DNA from: Oscillibacter sp. | Lineage (GTDB): Bacteria > Bacillota > Clostridia > Oscillospirales > Oscillospiraceae | Assembly: GCA_024404295.1 (NCBI GenBank) | Contig: JAKSQE010000044.1 | Span: 1 to 9,356 of the forward strand | Direction of reading: 5' to 3' | DNA length: 9,356 nt | Shown here: positions 1 to 7,400 of the stretch, in pieces | Layout of the letters: each line of letters starts with the position of its first letter | Numbering within the stretch: position 1 is the first letter of the stretch | Position numbers and translations under genes: made by a program | The notes under the pieces: generated by a model | What the model saw: only the letters and a program-made list of their open reading frames with translations | The model's database searches: none | Told to the model about the DNA's origin: nothing

Positions 1-1267
1 AAGCATCCAGCAGGCAAGCCACGCCGGGCAGCTCCTTGCCTTCCATGAACTCCAGAGAAGCGCCGCCGCCGGTGGAGATGTGGCTCATCTTATCGGCATA
101 GCCCAACTGCTCCACAGCTGCTGCACTGTCGCCGCCGCCGATAATGGTGATGGCATTGGTCTTGCTCAGGGCCTCAGCCACAGCCTTGGTACCCACAGCA
201 AACTTCTCGAACTCAAACACGCCCATAGGACCGTTCCAGATCACGGTGCCGGCATCAGCCACAGCATTGCAATACAGCTCCACGGTCTTAGGACCGATAT
301 CCAGACCTTCCCAACCGTCGGGAATCTCGCCGGCAGTCACGACCTGGCTGTTGGCTTCGGGAGCGAAGTCATCTGCACAGACGGTGTCCACGGGCAGCAA
401 CAGCTTCACGCCCTTGGCCTTTGCCTTTTCGATCATGTCCAGAGAATACTGCATCCAATCGGTCTCCAGCAGGCTGTTGCCAACCTTGCCGCCCTGTGCG
501 GCGCAGAAAGTGTAAGCCATGCCGCCACCGATGATGATCGTATCGGCAATCTCCAACAGGTTATTGATCACGCCGATCTTAGAGGAGACCTTGGAACCGC
601 CCAGAATGGCGACCAGAGGACGCTTGGGAGCAGCCAGAGCGCCACCGATAAAGCTCAGCTCTTTCTCAATCAGGAAACCGGACACAGCAGGCAGATAGTC
701 AGCCACACCGGCGGTGGAAGCATGTGCACGATGCACAGCGCCGAAAGCGTCGGACACATAAACATCTGCCATGGCTGCCAGCTTCTTGGCCAGCTCGGGA
801 TCGTTCTTGGTCTCGCCCTTTTCAAAACGGGTGTTTTCCAGCAGCAGGATCTGTCCGGGCTGCAGAGCAGCGGCCTTTGCCATGGCGTCCTCGCCCACAA
901 CGTCGGAAGCAAAGATGACTTCTTTGCCCAGCAGCTCGCTGAGACGCTTGGCAACGGGAGCCAGAGTCAGCTTAGCCAGGGATTTCTCCCAGGCCTCCTT
1001 GGTGATCTCTTCGGGAGCTTTGCCCTTTTCAGCCTGCTTCTTGGACCACTTCTCAAAGTTGGGCTCGGGCTTGCCCAGATGAGAGCAGGCGATGACGGCG
1101 GCGCCGTTCTCCAACAGGTGCTGGATGGTGGGCAGAGCGGCAACGATACGCTTGTCGCTGGTGATCTCGTTGGTCTTCTTGTCCTGAGGCACGTTGAAGT
1201 CGCAGCGCAGCAGAACTTTTTTGCCCTTGACGTCGATGTCGCGAACAGTTTTCTTGTTGTAATTCAT
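1..1267 (-). CDS. pgk: Phosphoglycerate kinase (3' end at or just beyond the window edge)
   Basis: Transfers the acyl phosphate of 1,3-bisphosphoglycerate to ADP, giving 3-phosphoglycerate and ATP in cytosolic glycolysis. The reverse-strand reading gives 422 complete codons. The N-terminal lobe shows RCDFNVP (21-27), SHLGKP (62-67), LLENTRFEKGE (142-152) and the VSDAFGAVHRAHAST stretch (171-185). The C-terminal nucleotide lobe shows GGSKVSSKIG (223-232), IIGGGMAYTF (245-254), WNGPMGVFE (344-352), TIIGGGDSAAA (374-384) and STGGGASLEF (398-407). It ends in KELPGVACLLDA, the usual PGK tail, and base 1 is the T of the next codon, so the stop probably lies right at the edge. The start ATG (1267-1265) has AGGAG at 1281-1277, 9 nt upstream. 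The protein is longer than typical bacterial PGKs (about 395 aa) because of an extra Lys/Glu-rich segment at about 69-100, after HLGKP. It lies 48 nt downstream of trmL with no terminator between them, so cotranscription is likely. Confidence 0.98.
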   Translation of the reverse strand, partial: MNYNKKTVRDIDVKGKKVLLRCDFNVPQDKKTNEITSDKRIVAALPTIQHLLENGAAVIACSHLGKPEPNFEKWSKKQAEKGKAPEEITKEAWEKSLAKLTLAPVAKRLSELLGKEVIFASDVVGEDAMAKAAALQPGQILLLENTRFEKGETKNDPELAKKLAAMADVYVSDAFGAVHRAHASTAGVADYLPAVSGFLIEKELSFIGGALAAPKRPLVAILGGSKVSSKIGVINNLLEIADTIIIGGGMAYTFCAAQGGKVGNSLLETDWMQYSLDMIEKAKAKGVKLLLPVDTVCADDFAPEANSQVVTAGEIPDGWEGLDIGPKTVELYCNAVADAGTVIWNGPMGVFEFEKFAVGTKAVAEALSKTNAITIIGGGDSAAAVEQLGYADKMSHISTGGGASLEFMEGKELPGVACLLDA

Positions 1268-1276
1268 TTCAAAACA

Positions 1277-1281
1277 CTCCT
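1277..1281 (-). promoter_or_regulatory. Ribosome-binding site of pgk
   Basis: The reverse complement reads AGGAG, 9 nt upstream of the ATG at 1267. It fixes the pgk start, since there is no in-frame alternative between it and the ATG. Confidence 0.85.
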
Positions 1282-1315
1282 AAAATAATTGTTTTTGGAA
1301 GTATACTCACGGGAT

Positions 1316-1816
1316 TTACACGGGGACGTTCTCGGCCATTTCTCCAAAACCCAGCAAACCCGGGAACTGATTCTGCCGAAGCGCCTCATAGACGCAGACG
1401 GCTACGGTGTTGCTCAGATTTAGACTGCGAGCCTCATCGATCATGGGGAGACGGATGCAGCGCTCCCGGAATTTCTCACGAAAATCCATAGGCAGGCCGG
1501 CAGTCTCTTTGCCGAAAAAGATCCAGCAGTCTTTAGAGAAGGTGGCTTCTTGATAAGACCGGGGTGCCTTGGTGGTCGTGAGCCAGCAGTCCAGAGCGGC
1601 CTCAGGATGGCGGGCAAATAAATCATCAAGATTTTCATAATCGGTGACTTCCACCAGATGCCAATAATCCAGACCGGCGCGTTTGACAGCTCGGTCAGAA
1701 ATGTCAAAGCCCAGTGGACGTACCAAATGCAGTTTGCTGCCGGTTGCGGCGCAGGTGCGGGCAATGTTGCCGCAATTCTGCGGGATCTCCGGCTCCACCA
1801 GAACAATATTCAGCAT
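1316..1816 (-). CDS. trmL: tRNA (cytidine/uridine-34 2'-O)-methyltransferase, SPOUT family
   Basis: Predicted to use S-adenosylmethionine to methylate the ribose 2'-OH of the wobble nucleotide in leucine tRNAs, by family knowledge of TrmL/YibK. The protein is 166 aa, the usual size for this single-domain SPOUT enzyme. The family signatures are clear: MLNIVLVEPEIPQN at the N-terminus, NCGNIARTC (14-22), FGKETAGLP (101-109), IRLPM (121-125) and SLNLSNTVAVCVYEALRQ (131-148). The last three form the trefoil-knot SAM site. The start ATG (1816-1814) is preceded on the minus strand by a GAGGGTG ribosome-binding site. A TTGAAT-N17-TACAAT promoter lies a few tens of bases upstream. It is the first gene of a likely trmL-pgk transcript and is divergent from the prs-mfd block. 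TrmH-type tRNA/rRNA methyltransferases are related, but the short length without an N-terminal RNA-binding domain favours TrmL. Confidence 0.95.
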   Translation of the reverse strand: MLNIVLVEPEIPQNCGNIARTCAATGSKLHLVRPLGFDISDRAVKRAGLDYWHLVEVTDYENLDDLFARHPEAALDCWLTTTKAPRSYQEATFSKDCWIFFGKETAGLPMDFREKFRERCIRLPMIDEARSLNLSNTVAVCVYEALRQNQFPGLLGFGEMAENVPV

Positions 1817-1847
1817 CGAAACACCCTCTTTTGCAGGAATGGATACT

Positions 1848-1876
1848 ATTGTAATCCATTACGTCAACAAATTCAA
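1848..1876 (-). promoter_or_regulatory. Sigma-A type promoter for trmL-pgk
   Basis: Read on the minus strand, -35 TTGAAT (1876-1871), a 17-nt spacer and -10 TACAAT (1853-1848) give a good vegetative promoter. Transcription would begin near 1841, about 25 nt before the trmL start codon, leaving a short leader that carries the ribosome-binding site. No comparable promoter was seen in the trmL-pgk gap, so pgk is inferred to depend on this one or on a promoter inside trmL. Confidence 0.7.
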
Positions 1877-1903
1877 CTATTATTATGCAGAAATATGAGT
1901 TTT

Positions 1904-1935
1904 TTTACTCTGAAAAGTTGGCAGAATAGAGTAAA
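1904..1935. repeat. Perfect 8-bp inverted repeat, spacer 16 bp
   Basis: TTTACTCT (1904-1911) is repeated in inverted orientation as AGAGTAAA (1928-1935). It lies upstream of the -35 box of the trmL promoter and about 120 bp upstream of the opposing promoter. There is no T-tract after it on either strand, so it does not look like a terminator. It could be a weak operator or a chance dyad in AT-rich DNA. Confidence 0.4.
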
Positions 1936-2053
1936 TGCACGGAGAGCGTGAAATCCATGTAAAAAAACACGGTTTTAGGGCAGTCCCACAAAAACAAAAG
2001 AAAAAATATGGAAGATTTGGGAAAAATCCTGCAAACATTTTTCTTTTGGGGGA

Positions 2054-2082
2054 TTGGAATTTTACAAAAAGCTTGTTATAAT
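2054..2082 (+). promoter_or_regulatory. Sigma-A type promoter for the GlmU-like/prs/pth/mfd operon
   Basis: The -35 TTGGAA (2054-2059), a 17-nt spacer and a perfect -10 TATAAT (2077-2082) are present. An A/T-rich stretch just upstream (about 2024-2047) could act as an UP element. Transcription would begin near 2089 and give a leader of about 60 nt. It is the only clear promoter I see upstream of prs. Confidence 0.8.
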
Positions 2083-2099
2083 AACACCATCTACACTGA

Positions 2100-2120
2100 G
2101 ATCCGTTCTATCATCGGATC
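2100..2120 (+). other. Small leader hairpin upstream of the GlmU-like gene
   Basis: GATCCG (2100-2105) pairs perfectly with CGGATC (2115-2120) around a 9-nt loop. It lies in the predicted 5' untranslated region, 11 nt before the A/G-rich ribosome-binding site. It may protect the 5' end of the mRNA or modulate initiation. Six base pairs can also occur by chance. Confidence 0.4.
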
Positions 2121-2130
2121 ATCAGGGAAG

Positions 2131-2139
2131 AAAGGGGAG
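2131..2139 (+). promoter_or_regulatory. Ribosome-binding site selecting the GTG start at 2150
   Basis: AAAGGGGAG ends 10 nt before the GTG at 2150. The nearby ATG at 2143 is in another frame and only 3 nt from this site, too close for initiation. It would encode an unrelated short peptide, so the GTG is preferred. Confidence 0.65.
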
Positions 2140-2149
2140 TCGATGAACT

Positions 2150-2653
2150 GTGAATCAGTTGCTGCGCACTGTGTTTTTCTTAGAGGAAGACTCCGCAATT
2201 CCTGTAGATGGTAAACCGCTGATGCTGGAAACGATTGTAAATCGTCCTGCCCTGTCCTGGGCTGCAGAACGCTTGATCGCGGATGGCGTACAGCGGTTTT
2301 TTGTTGTTTCCTCCCCGCGATTTGTCCAGCAGGTTCGTGCCTGTTTCCCTGCGGAAGCAGATCTGACCGTGTCGGAGCAGCAGACTGATCTGATGGCGTT
2401 TTTGAACACGCCGGATGAGGTGTTTGTTTTGCCCCGAGCTGCCGTGCCCATGGAGGTGGCTGGCGTTGGATTTGCTTACTCTGCACCCGGTTATGAGCTG
2501 CAGGAGATTTGGAAGGATAAGATGACCAATGCCATTACCGCCGCCACGCTGGTGCCGGGATGGCTGCCCATCTTCGGGCCGGAAACCATTGCCGAGCTGG
2601 AACCCATTTTGGCGAACCAGCATGTAACAGACAATAAAAAGAAAGAGCAATAA
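2150..2653 (+). CDS. Short GlmU-like/nucleotidyltransferase-fold protein, probably non-catalytic
   Basis: The 167-aa protein sits directly before prs, the position held by glmU (UDP-GlcNAc pyrophosphorylase/GlcN-1-P acetyltransferase) in many Firmicutes. The pattern at 21-53 (GKPLMLETIVNRPALSW, then AAERLIADGVQRFFVVSS) resembles the early beta-alpha-beta part of sugar-phosphate nucleotidyltransferases, including the conserved G-KP-L and the 'L--GV-R--VV' strand. AFLNTPDEVFVLPRAAVPM (83-101) occupies the place of the strand that normally ends in the metal-binding GDTPL. The catalytic LAAGxGTRM loop is absent, replaced by VFFLEEDSAIPV, and the Asp of GDxPL is missing. The acetyltransferase left-handed beta-helix is also absent: the gene stops at 2653 and prs begins 30 nt later. 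The tail is lysine-rich. It uses a GTG start with AAAGGGGAG 10 nt upstream. I infer a decayed or repurposed GlmU relative; direct enzymatic function is doubtful. The gene call is firm, the family assignment moderate. Confidence 0.75.
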   Translation: MNQLLRTVFFLEEDSAIPVDGKPLMLETIVNRPALSWAAERLIADGVQRFFVVSSPRFVQQVRACFPAEADLTVSEQQTDLMAFLNTPDEVFVLPRAAVPMEVAGVGFAYSAPGYELQEIWKDKMTNAITAATLVPGWLPIFGPETIAELEPILANQHVTDNKKKEQ

Positions 2654-2682
2654 TAAAATAGAGGAAAGAGGGCGTTTGAAAA

Positions 2683-3642
2683 ATGATTGCACATGGTAAA
2701 GATGTCAAGATTTTCTGCGGCAACTCCAACCCCAAGCTGGCAGCAGATATTTGCAAGCTGATGGGTACCAAACTGGGTGAATCCGAGGTAAAGCGCTTCG
2801 CCGATGGTGAGGTTGCTGTCTCTCTGTATGAGACTGTTCGTGGCAGCGATGTATTCGTGGTTCAGTCCACCTGCAAGCCCGTCAATGACAATTTGATGGA
2901 GTTGCTGGTGATGGTCGATGCGCTGCGCCGTGCTTCTGCCGGCCGTATTACTGCAGTGATCCCTTATTTTGGCTATGCGCGTCAGGATCGTAAAGCGAAG
3001 GCCCGCGATCCCATCTCCGCAAAGCTGGTTGCCAACATGATCACCGCCGCAGGCGCAGACCGTGTGCTGACCATGGACCTGCATGCTGCACAGATTCAGG
3101 GCTTCTTCGACATCCCTGTGGACAACCTGTTGGGCAATCCTATCTTCGTGGATTACTATGCCAAAAAGTTCGGCGAAAACTACGAGAACATGGTGGTAGT
3201 TTCCCCCGACGTCGGTTCTGTGGCTCGTGCCCGTGCATTTGCTCAGAAGCTGCACATGAATCTCGCCATCGTGGATAAGCGCCGCCAGAAGGCAAACCAG
3301 TGCGAGGTCATGAATGTTATCGGTGACGTAAAGGACAAGGACTGCATCCTGTTCGACGATATGATCGATACGGCAGGCTCCCTGTGCAACGCTGCGAAGG
3401 CAATCGTCGAGATCGGCGGCGCCCGTAACGTTTATGCCTGTGCATCTCATGGCGTTCTGTCCGGCCCTGCCATTGAGCGTATCAACAATAGCAATATCAC
3501 TGAGGTGGCTTTGCTGGATACCATTCCTGCAATCGATAGCGGTTTGAGCGACAAGATCAAGTATCTGACCGTTGCCCCCTTGTTCAGCGATGCGATCGAG
3601 CGCGTCTATCAGGAGATCTCCATCTCCAAGCTGTTTACCTGA
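2683..3642 (+). CDS. prs: Ribose-phosphate pyrophosphokinase (PRPP synthetase)
   Basis: Makes PRPP from ribose 5-phosphate and ATP, the precursor for purine, pyrimidine, NAD, histidine and tryptophan synthesis. The 319 aa are the standard class I length. Visible signatures are FADGE (39-43), PYFGYARQDRK (94-104) with the ATP-binding flexible loop KAKARDPISAKLVANMI following, MDLHAAQIQGFF (131-142) with the active-site/metal His, VDKRR (197-201) on the catalytic loop, and the PRPP-binding loop DDMIDTAGSL (225-234). All expected catalytic residues are present, so it should be active and allosterically regulated like other class I enzymes. The ATG is preceded by AGGAAAGAGGG-type purines about 10-12 nt upstream. 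It is the second gene of the operon, 29 nt after the GlmU-like gene, and is followed by a GC-rich hairpin before pth. Confidence 0.98.
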   Translation: MIAHGKDVKIFCGNSNPKLAADICKLMGTKLGESEVKRFADGEVAVSLYETVRGSDVFVVQSTCKPVNDNLMELLVMVDALRRASAGRITAVIPYFGYARQDRKAKARDPISAKLVANMITAAGADRVLTMDLHAAQIQGFFDIPVDNLLGNPIFVDYYAKKFGENYENMVVVSPDVGSVARARAFAQKLHMNLAIVDKRRQKANQCEVMNVIGDVKDKDCILFDDMIDTAGSLCNAAKAIVEIGGARNVYACASHGVLSGPAIERINNSNITEVALLDTIPAIDSGLSDKIKYLTVAPLFSDAIERVYQEISISKLFT

Positions 3643-3666
3643 TCCTCTTTCTATACATAAATACAC

Positions 3667-3693
3667 AAGGCGGGGAAGATTCTTCCCCGCCTT
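3667..3693 (+). terminator. GC-rich hairpin between prs and pth, weak or leaky terminator
   Basis: AAGGCGGGGAAG (3667-3678) pairs perfectly over 12 bp with CTTCCCCGCCTT (3682-3693) around the 3-nt loop ATT. Only one further T follows the stem, then GCAAG, so the U-tract needed for efficient intrinsic termination is poor. It may be a leaky terminator or a 3'-end stabiliser that gives prs more transcript than pth and mfd. Confidence 0.55.
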
Positions 3694-3714
3694 TGCAAGT
3701 CAAAGGAGATTGTT

Positions 3715-4299
3715 ATGTTTGGCAAACAGTCCGGTGCAGTTGATTGGCTGATCGTTGGTCTGGGCAATCCCGGCAGTAAGTATGAGCATACCCGTCATAA
3801 TATGGGCTTTTTGACCGTGGATCTGATGGCCGAAAAGCAGGGCGTGAAACTGAATAAAGTCAAATTTAAGTCTGCGCATAATATTTTGCGCATTGCAGGC
3901 CAAAAGTGCCTGGTTATGAAGCCGCAAACCTTTATGAACCTTTCCGGCGAGGCCGTGCACGAGGCGGTGCAATTCTATAAAATTCCCGCCGATCGTGTGC
4001 TGGTCATCTATGACGATGTGTCTCTCCCTGTGGGTAAGATTCGCGTGCGTCCCACCGGCAGTGCCGGCGGTCACAACGGCATTAAGAATATTATTGCCCA
4101 TCTGGGCACCCAGGATTTCCCACGTATCAAAATCGGTACCGGAGCCCCCGGTGAGGGCGGCGACATGATCGACTGGGTCATCGGAGTCCCTTCTCAGGCA
4201 GAGCGGAAAGTGCTGGTAGAGAGCTTTGAACGCGCCATTGAAGCTACGGAGTGTATCATTGAAAGTGGCTGCCAGAAAGCCATGAACAACTATAATTAA
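3715..4299 (+). CDS. pth: Peptidyl-tRNA hydrolase
   Basis: Cleaves the ester bond of peptidyl-tRNAs dropped by stalled ribosomes, recycling tRNA in the cytosol. The 194 aa match the bacterial Pth family. The signatures are IVGLGNPGSKYEHTRHNMGF (13-32) with N18 and the catalytic base H28, MKPQTFMNLSG (68-78), the YDDVSLPVGKIR motif (99-110) with the acidic residue that orients the His, and GSAGGHNGIKNI (115-126) with the substrate-binding Asn. All the residues expected for activity are present. A strong AAAGGAG Shine-Dalgarno (3702-3708) lies 6 nt before the ATG. In Bacillus, ctc (general stress protein, L25-like) separates prs and pth and fin separates pth and mfd; both are missing here, and the gaps of 72 and 115 nt hold only hairpins. 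Confidence 0.98.
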   Translation: MFGKQSGAVDWLIVGLGNPGSKYEHTRHNMGFLTVDLMAEKQGVKLNKVKFKSAHNILRIAGQKCLVMKPQTFMNLSGEAVHEAVQFYKIPADRVLVIYDDVSLPVGKIRVRPTGSAGGHNGIKNIIAHLGTQDFPRIKIGTGAPGEGGDMIDWVIGVPSQAERKVLVESFERAIEATECIIESGCQKAMNNYN

Positions 4300-4338
4300 G
4301 GCTATTCGCCCCTCTAATTGCATAGAATTCAATGAACA

Positions 4339-4375
4339 AGAGCACACCCCTCCCAATTCGGGCGGAGTGCGCTCT
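4339..4375 (+). other. Imperfect hairpin in the pth-mfd gap
   Basis: The 16-nt arms 4339-4354 (AGAGCACACCCCTCCC) and 4360-4375 (GGGCGGAGTGCGCTCT) pair with three mismatches around the loop AATTC. No T-tract follows, so it is not a convincing terminator. It could be a processing or stability element in the operon transcript. It lies 28 nt upstream of the mfd ribosome-binding site. Confidence 0.4.
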
Positions 4376-4403
4376 GTGTCGCATAAAATTACCAAATTTT
4401 TAC

Positions 4404-4408
4404 AGGAG
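4404..4408 (+). promoter_or_regulatory. Ribosome-binding site deciding the mfd start
   Basis: AGGAG lies 6 nt before the ATG at 4415. The upstream in-frame GTG at 4367 falls inside the right arm of the hairpin at 4339-4375 and has no good Shine-Dalgarno, so the ATG is chosen, trimming 16 codons. Confidence 0.85.
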
Positions 4409-4414
4409 AATGAC

Positions 4415-7400
4415 ATGGAACAATTCCTCCGACAACTGCAAACCACTCCGGAAACAGCGGAATTGATCCACCGTGTGGAGGCAGGCGGTTGCCCGGCGGC
4501 AGTCAGTGGGTTGCAGCCGGTGCAGAGAGCGTGCGTTGGTGCAGCGATCGCCATGGCTGTAGAGCGCCCGGCGGTATTTGTCTGCAGCGATGAACGGGAG
4601 GCTCAGCAGCTTTGCGGCGATCTGGAGAGTTTGACCGGGGCGAAGCCGACCCTCCTGTTGCCCCGAGAGTGGCAATTTCGACCGGGAGCGATCTCTTCAC
4701 ACCAGTGGGAACAGCGTCGGCTGGCATCGCTATATGCGTTGGCTGTTGGAGAAGTTCGTTATCTGGTGACGACCGTTGAGGCACTCATGGGCCGGACATT
4801 GCCTCCGGAATTGTTGAAAGAGCTGACCATCACGCTGGAACTGGGCGGACAGGAGGACTTGAAAACCTTGACGGATCGCCTTGTCCGAGCCGGATATACC
4901 CGCTGCGAGCAGGTGGAAGGCGTCGGTCAGTTTGCACTTCGAGGCGGTATTTTAGATGTTTTTTCGCCGCTGATGGAGCAACCGGTGCGCTGCGAATTCT
5001 TTGACGATGAAATTGATTCTATGGGTGTTTTTGACCCGACCACCCAGCGCCGCACCGGCAATGTGAAGTCTGTTCTGCTGTTGCCTGCGGCTGCGGTGTT
5101 GCCCGCTGCGACTCGGGGTGGATTGGAAGGTTTAAGTGCTAAATTGACGGCTTTAGCCGAGAAATTGGCAAAAAAGCAAAACACGGACACCATCACCCAG
5201 ACACTTCGGAGCGATGCGGAACGATTAAAAAACGGTTCGATTCCCGGTGGTATGGATCGTTATTTGGGCGCGGTCTATGAAGAAATGACTGCCGGTATCC
5301 AGTACCTGCCGGATGAAGCAGTGGTGTTTTTGTGTGAAAGCGGACGTGTAGATGAACGGGTGAAGGCAACGCTGCTAACCCACAAGCAGGACGTGGAGAT
5401 GCTGCTGGAAGAGCAGGTTTTAGCCGGCGAGTGGGCACGCTTTATGCTGACGGCGGAGGAACTATACGCCGCATTAGAGGACTACCCGGTTATCATGATG
5501 GAGTCCCTGCCCACGTCCCGTCATCCTTTGAAACCCCGCGGCCTGCTGGCCATGGATGCTCGTCAGCTATCCTCTTACGGAGGCAGTCTGGAAACAGCAG
5601 TTTCGGATCTGGAGCAGTACCGTGCCAACGGGAGTGCTGTGCTGGTACTGACCGGTAGTGAGACCCGAGCCCAGAACCTGCACCGATTACTGGAAGAACG
5701 AGGCATTCCTGCTACCCTGGACTTAAAGCAGACCGGTATGCCACACCCCGGCGAGGTGCGTTTGACATTAGGGGCACTGTCGGCAGGCAGCGAATGGCCG
5801 TCCTTGAAACTGGCGGTTTTGACGGAGGGACAACTCACAGCACCTTCCGCACGGCGAATGAAGATCGGAAAGGCCTCCAATCGTCAAAAAATCCAGTCCT
5901 ACACCGATCTTTCGGTAGGCGACTTGGTGGTGCATGTCCACCACGGTATCGGCCGCTTTGCAGGGATCCAGAAGATGCCCGTGGACGGTGTGGAGAAGGA
6001 TTACATCAAAATCGACTACGCAGGCGGTGACTGCCTGTATGTCCCCGCCACCCAGTTGGACGTTGTGTCCAAGTATATCGGCGGCGGAGAAGAGCAGGAA
6101 CGCACCCGATTGAATAAACTGGGCGGCACGGAATGGGCCAAGCAAAAGACCCGTGCCAAAAAAGCCGCTAAGGACTTAGCAGCAGGTCTGACAAAGCTGT
6201 ATGCTGAGCGTCAGCGCCGCCCCGGCTTTGCCTTTTCTCCGGATTCTCCGTGGCAGATGGAGTTTGAGGACGCATTCCCCTATGCGGAAACGGACGACCA
6301 GCTTCGTGCCATTCAGGAAATCAAAAAAGATATGGAAAAGCCGCGTCCCATGGATCGCCTGCTCTGCGGCGATGTGGGCTATGGTAAGACAGAAGTGGCG
6401 CTGCGTGCGGTGATGAAGTGCATTTTGGATGGCAAGCAGGCCGCCATTCTGGTGCCGACTACGGTACTGGCTCGTCAACATTATGCTACCGCCATGAGCC
6501 GTTTCAAGGACTTTCCTGTAAAGGTGGAAACGCTGTCTCGTTTTACCACGGCGAAGGAATCCAAACGCATTCTGGAAGCAGCCAAAACAGGCGGTCTGGA
6601 TCTGCTGATCGGCACCCATAAACTGCTGCAAAAGAGCATGGAGTTTAAGGATCTGGGGCTGCTTGTTATTGACGAGGAGCAGCGCTTCGGCGTGACGCAT
6701 AAGGAACGCCTGAAAGAGATGAGCCGTCAGGTGGATGTGCTGACCCTGTCGGCGACCCCGATACCCAGAACGCTGAACATGGCACTCTCCGGCCTGCGGG
6801 ATATGTCCACCATTGAAGAACCCCCTGCCGACCGTCAGCCGGTACAGACCTATGTGCTGGAACACGACTGGGCCATCATTGAGGATGCCATGCGCAAGGA
6901 ACTGTCCCGTGGCGGCCAGGTGTATTACCTGCATAACCGCGTGGAATCCATTGACATCACCGCTGCCCGCATTCAGAAGATGCTGGGCGAGGAAGTGCGT
7001 GTTCTGGTGGGGCATGGCAAAATGAACGAGCAGCAGCTTTCCTCTGTCATGCAGGCTATGGTGGATGGCGAGGCGGATGTGCTGGTCTGCACTACCATTA
7101 TTGAGACGGGTATCGACATTCCCAACGTCAATACGATCATTATTGAAGATGCCGACCATATGGGCCTTGCACAGCTGCACCAAATTCGCGGACGTATCGG
7201 CCGCAGCTCCCGCCGTGCCTATGCCTATCTGACTTACCGCAAGGGCAAAATTTTGCAGGAGACGGCAGCGAAACGTTTGACTGCCATTCGGGAGTATGTA
7301 GAGTTCGGCTCCGGATTCAAAATCGCGATGCGAGATTTGGAGATTCGTGGCGCCGGCAACCTGCTGGGTCCGGAACAAAGCGGTTACCTGATGACTGTGG

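Larger units (their letters stand above)
1817..2149. other. Divergent intergenic region between trmL and the GlmU-like gene
   Basis: This 333-bp, AT-rich stretch holds no gene I can support; the short ORFs crossing it lack homology-like features and are mostly antisense or out-of-frame readings. It contains a minus-strand promoter for trmL-pgk (1848-1876), an 8-bp dyad (1904-1935), A/T-rich tracts (about 1966-2053), a plus-strand promoter (2054-2082), and a leader with a small hairpin (2100-2120) before the ribosome-binding site at 2131-2139. Confidence 0.85.

Noticed and set aside
80..1288. 402-codon open frame on the plus strand
   Set aside because: It is antisense to pgk, which has every expected motif on the minus strand; the reading is low-complexity and His/Gly/Leu-rich, typical of a shadow frame.
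2008..2214. 68-codon frame across the prs-operon promoter
   Set aside because: It begins upstream of the promoter and crosses it, has no ribosome-binding site and overlaps the GlmU-like gene in another frame.
2491..3666. 391-codon open frame on the minus strand
   Set aside because: It is antisense to prs and shows no domain pattern; its length follows from prs codon usage.
4367..4414. Upstream GTG start for mfd adding 16 codons
   Set aside because: It lies within a hairpin arm and lacks a Shine-Dalgarno, whereas the ATG at 4415 has AGGAG 6 nt upstream.
3700..4554. 284-codon open frame on the minus strand
   Set aside because: It overlaps all of pth and the start of mfd in antisense; no recognisable motifs.
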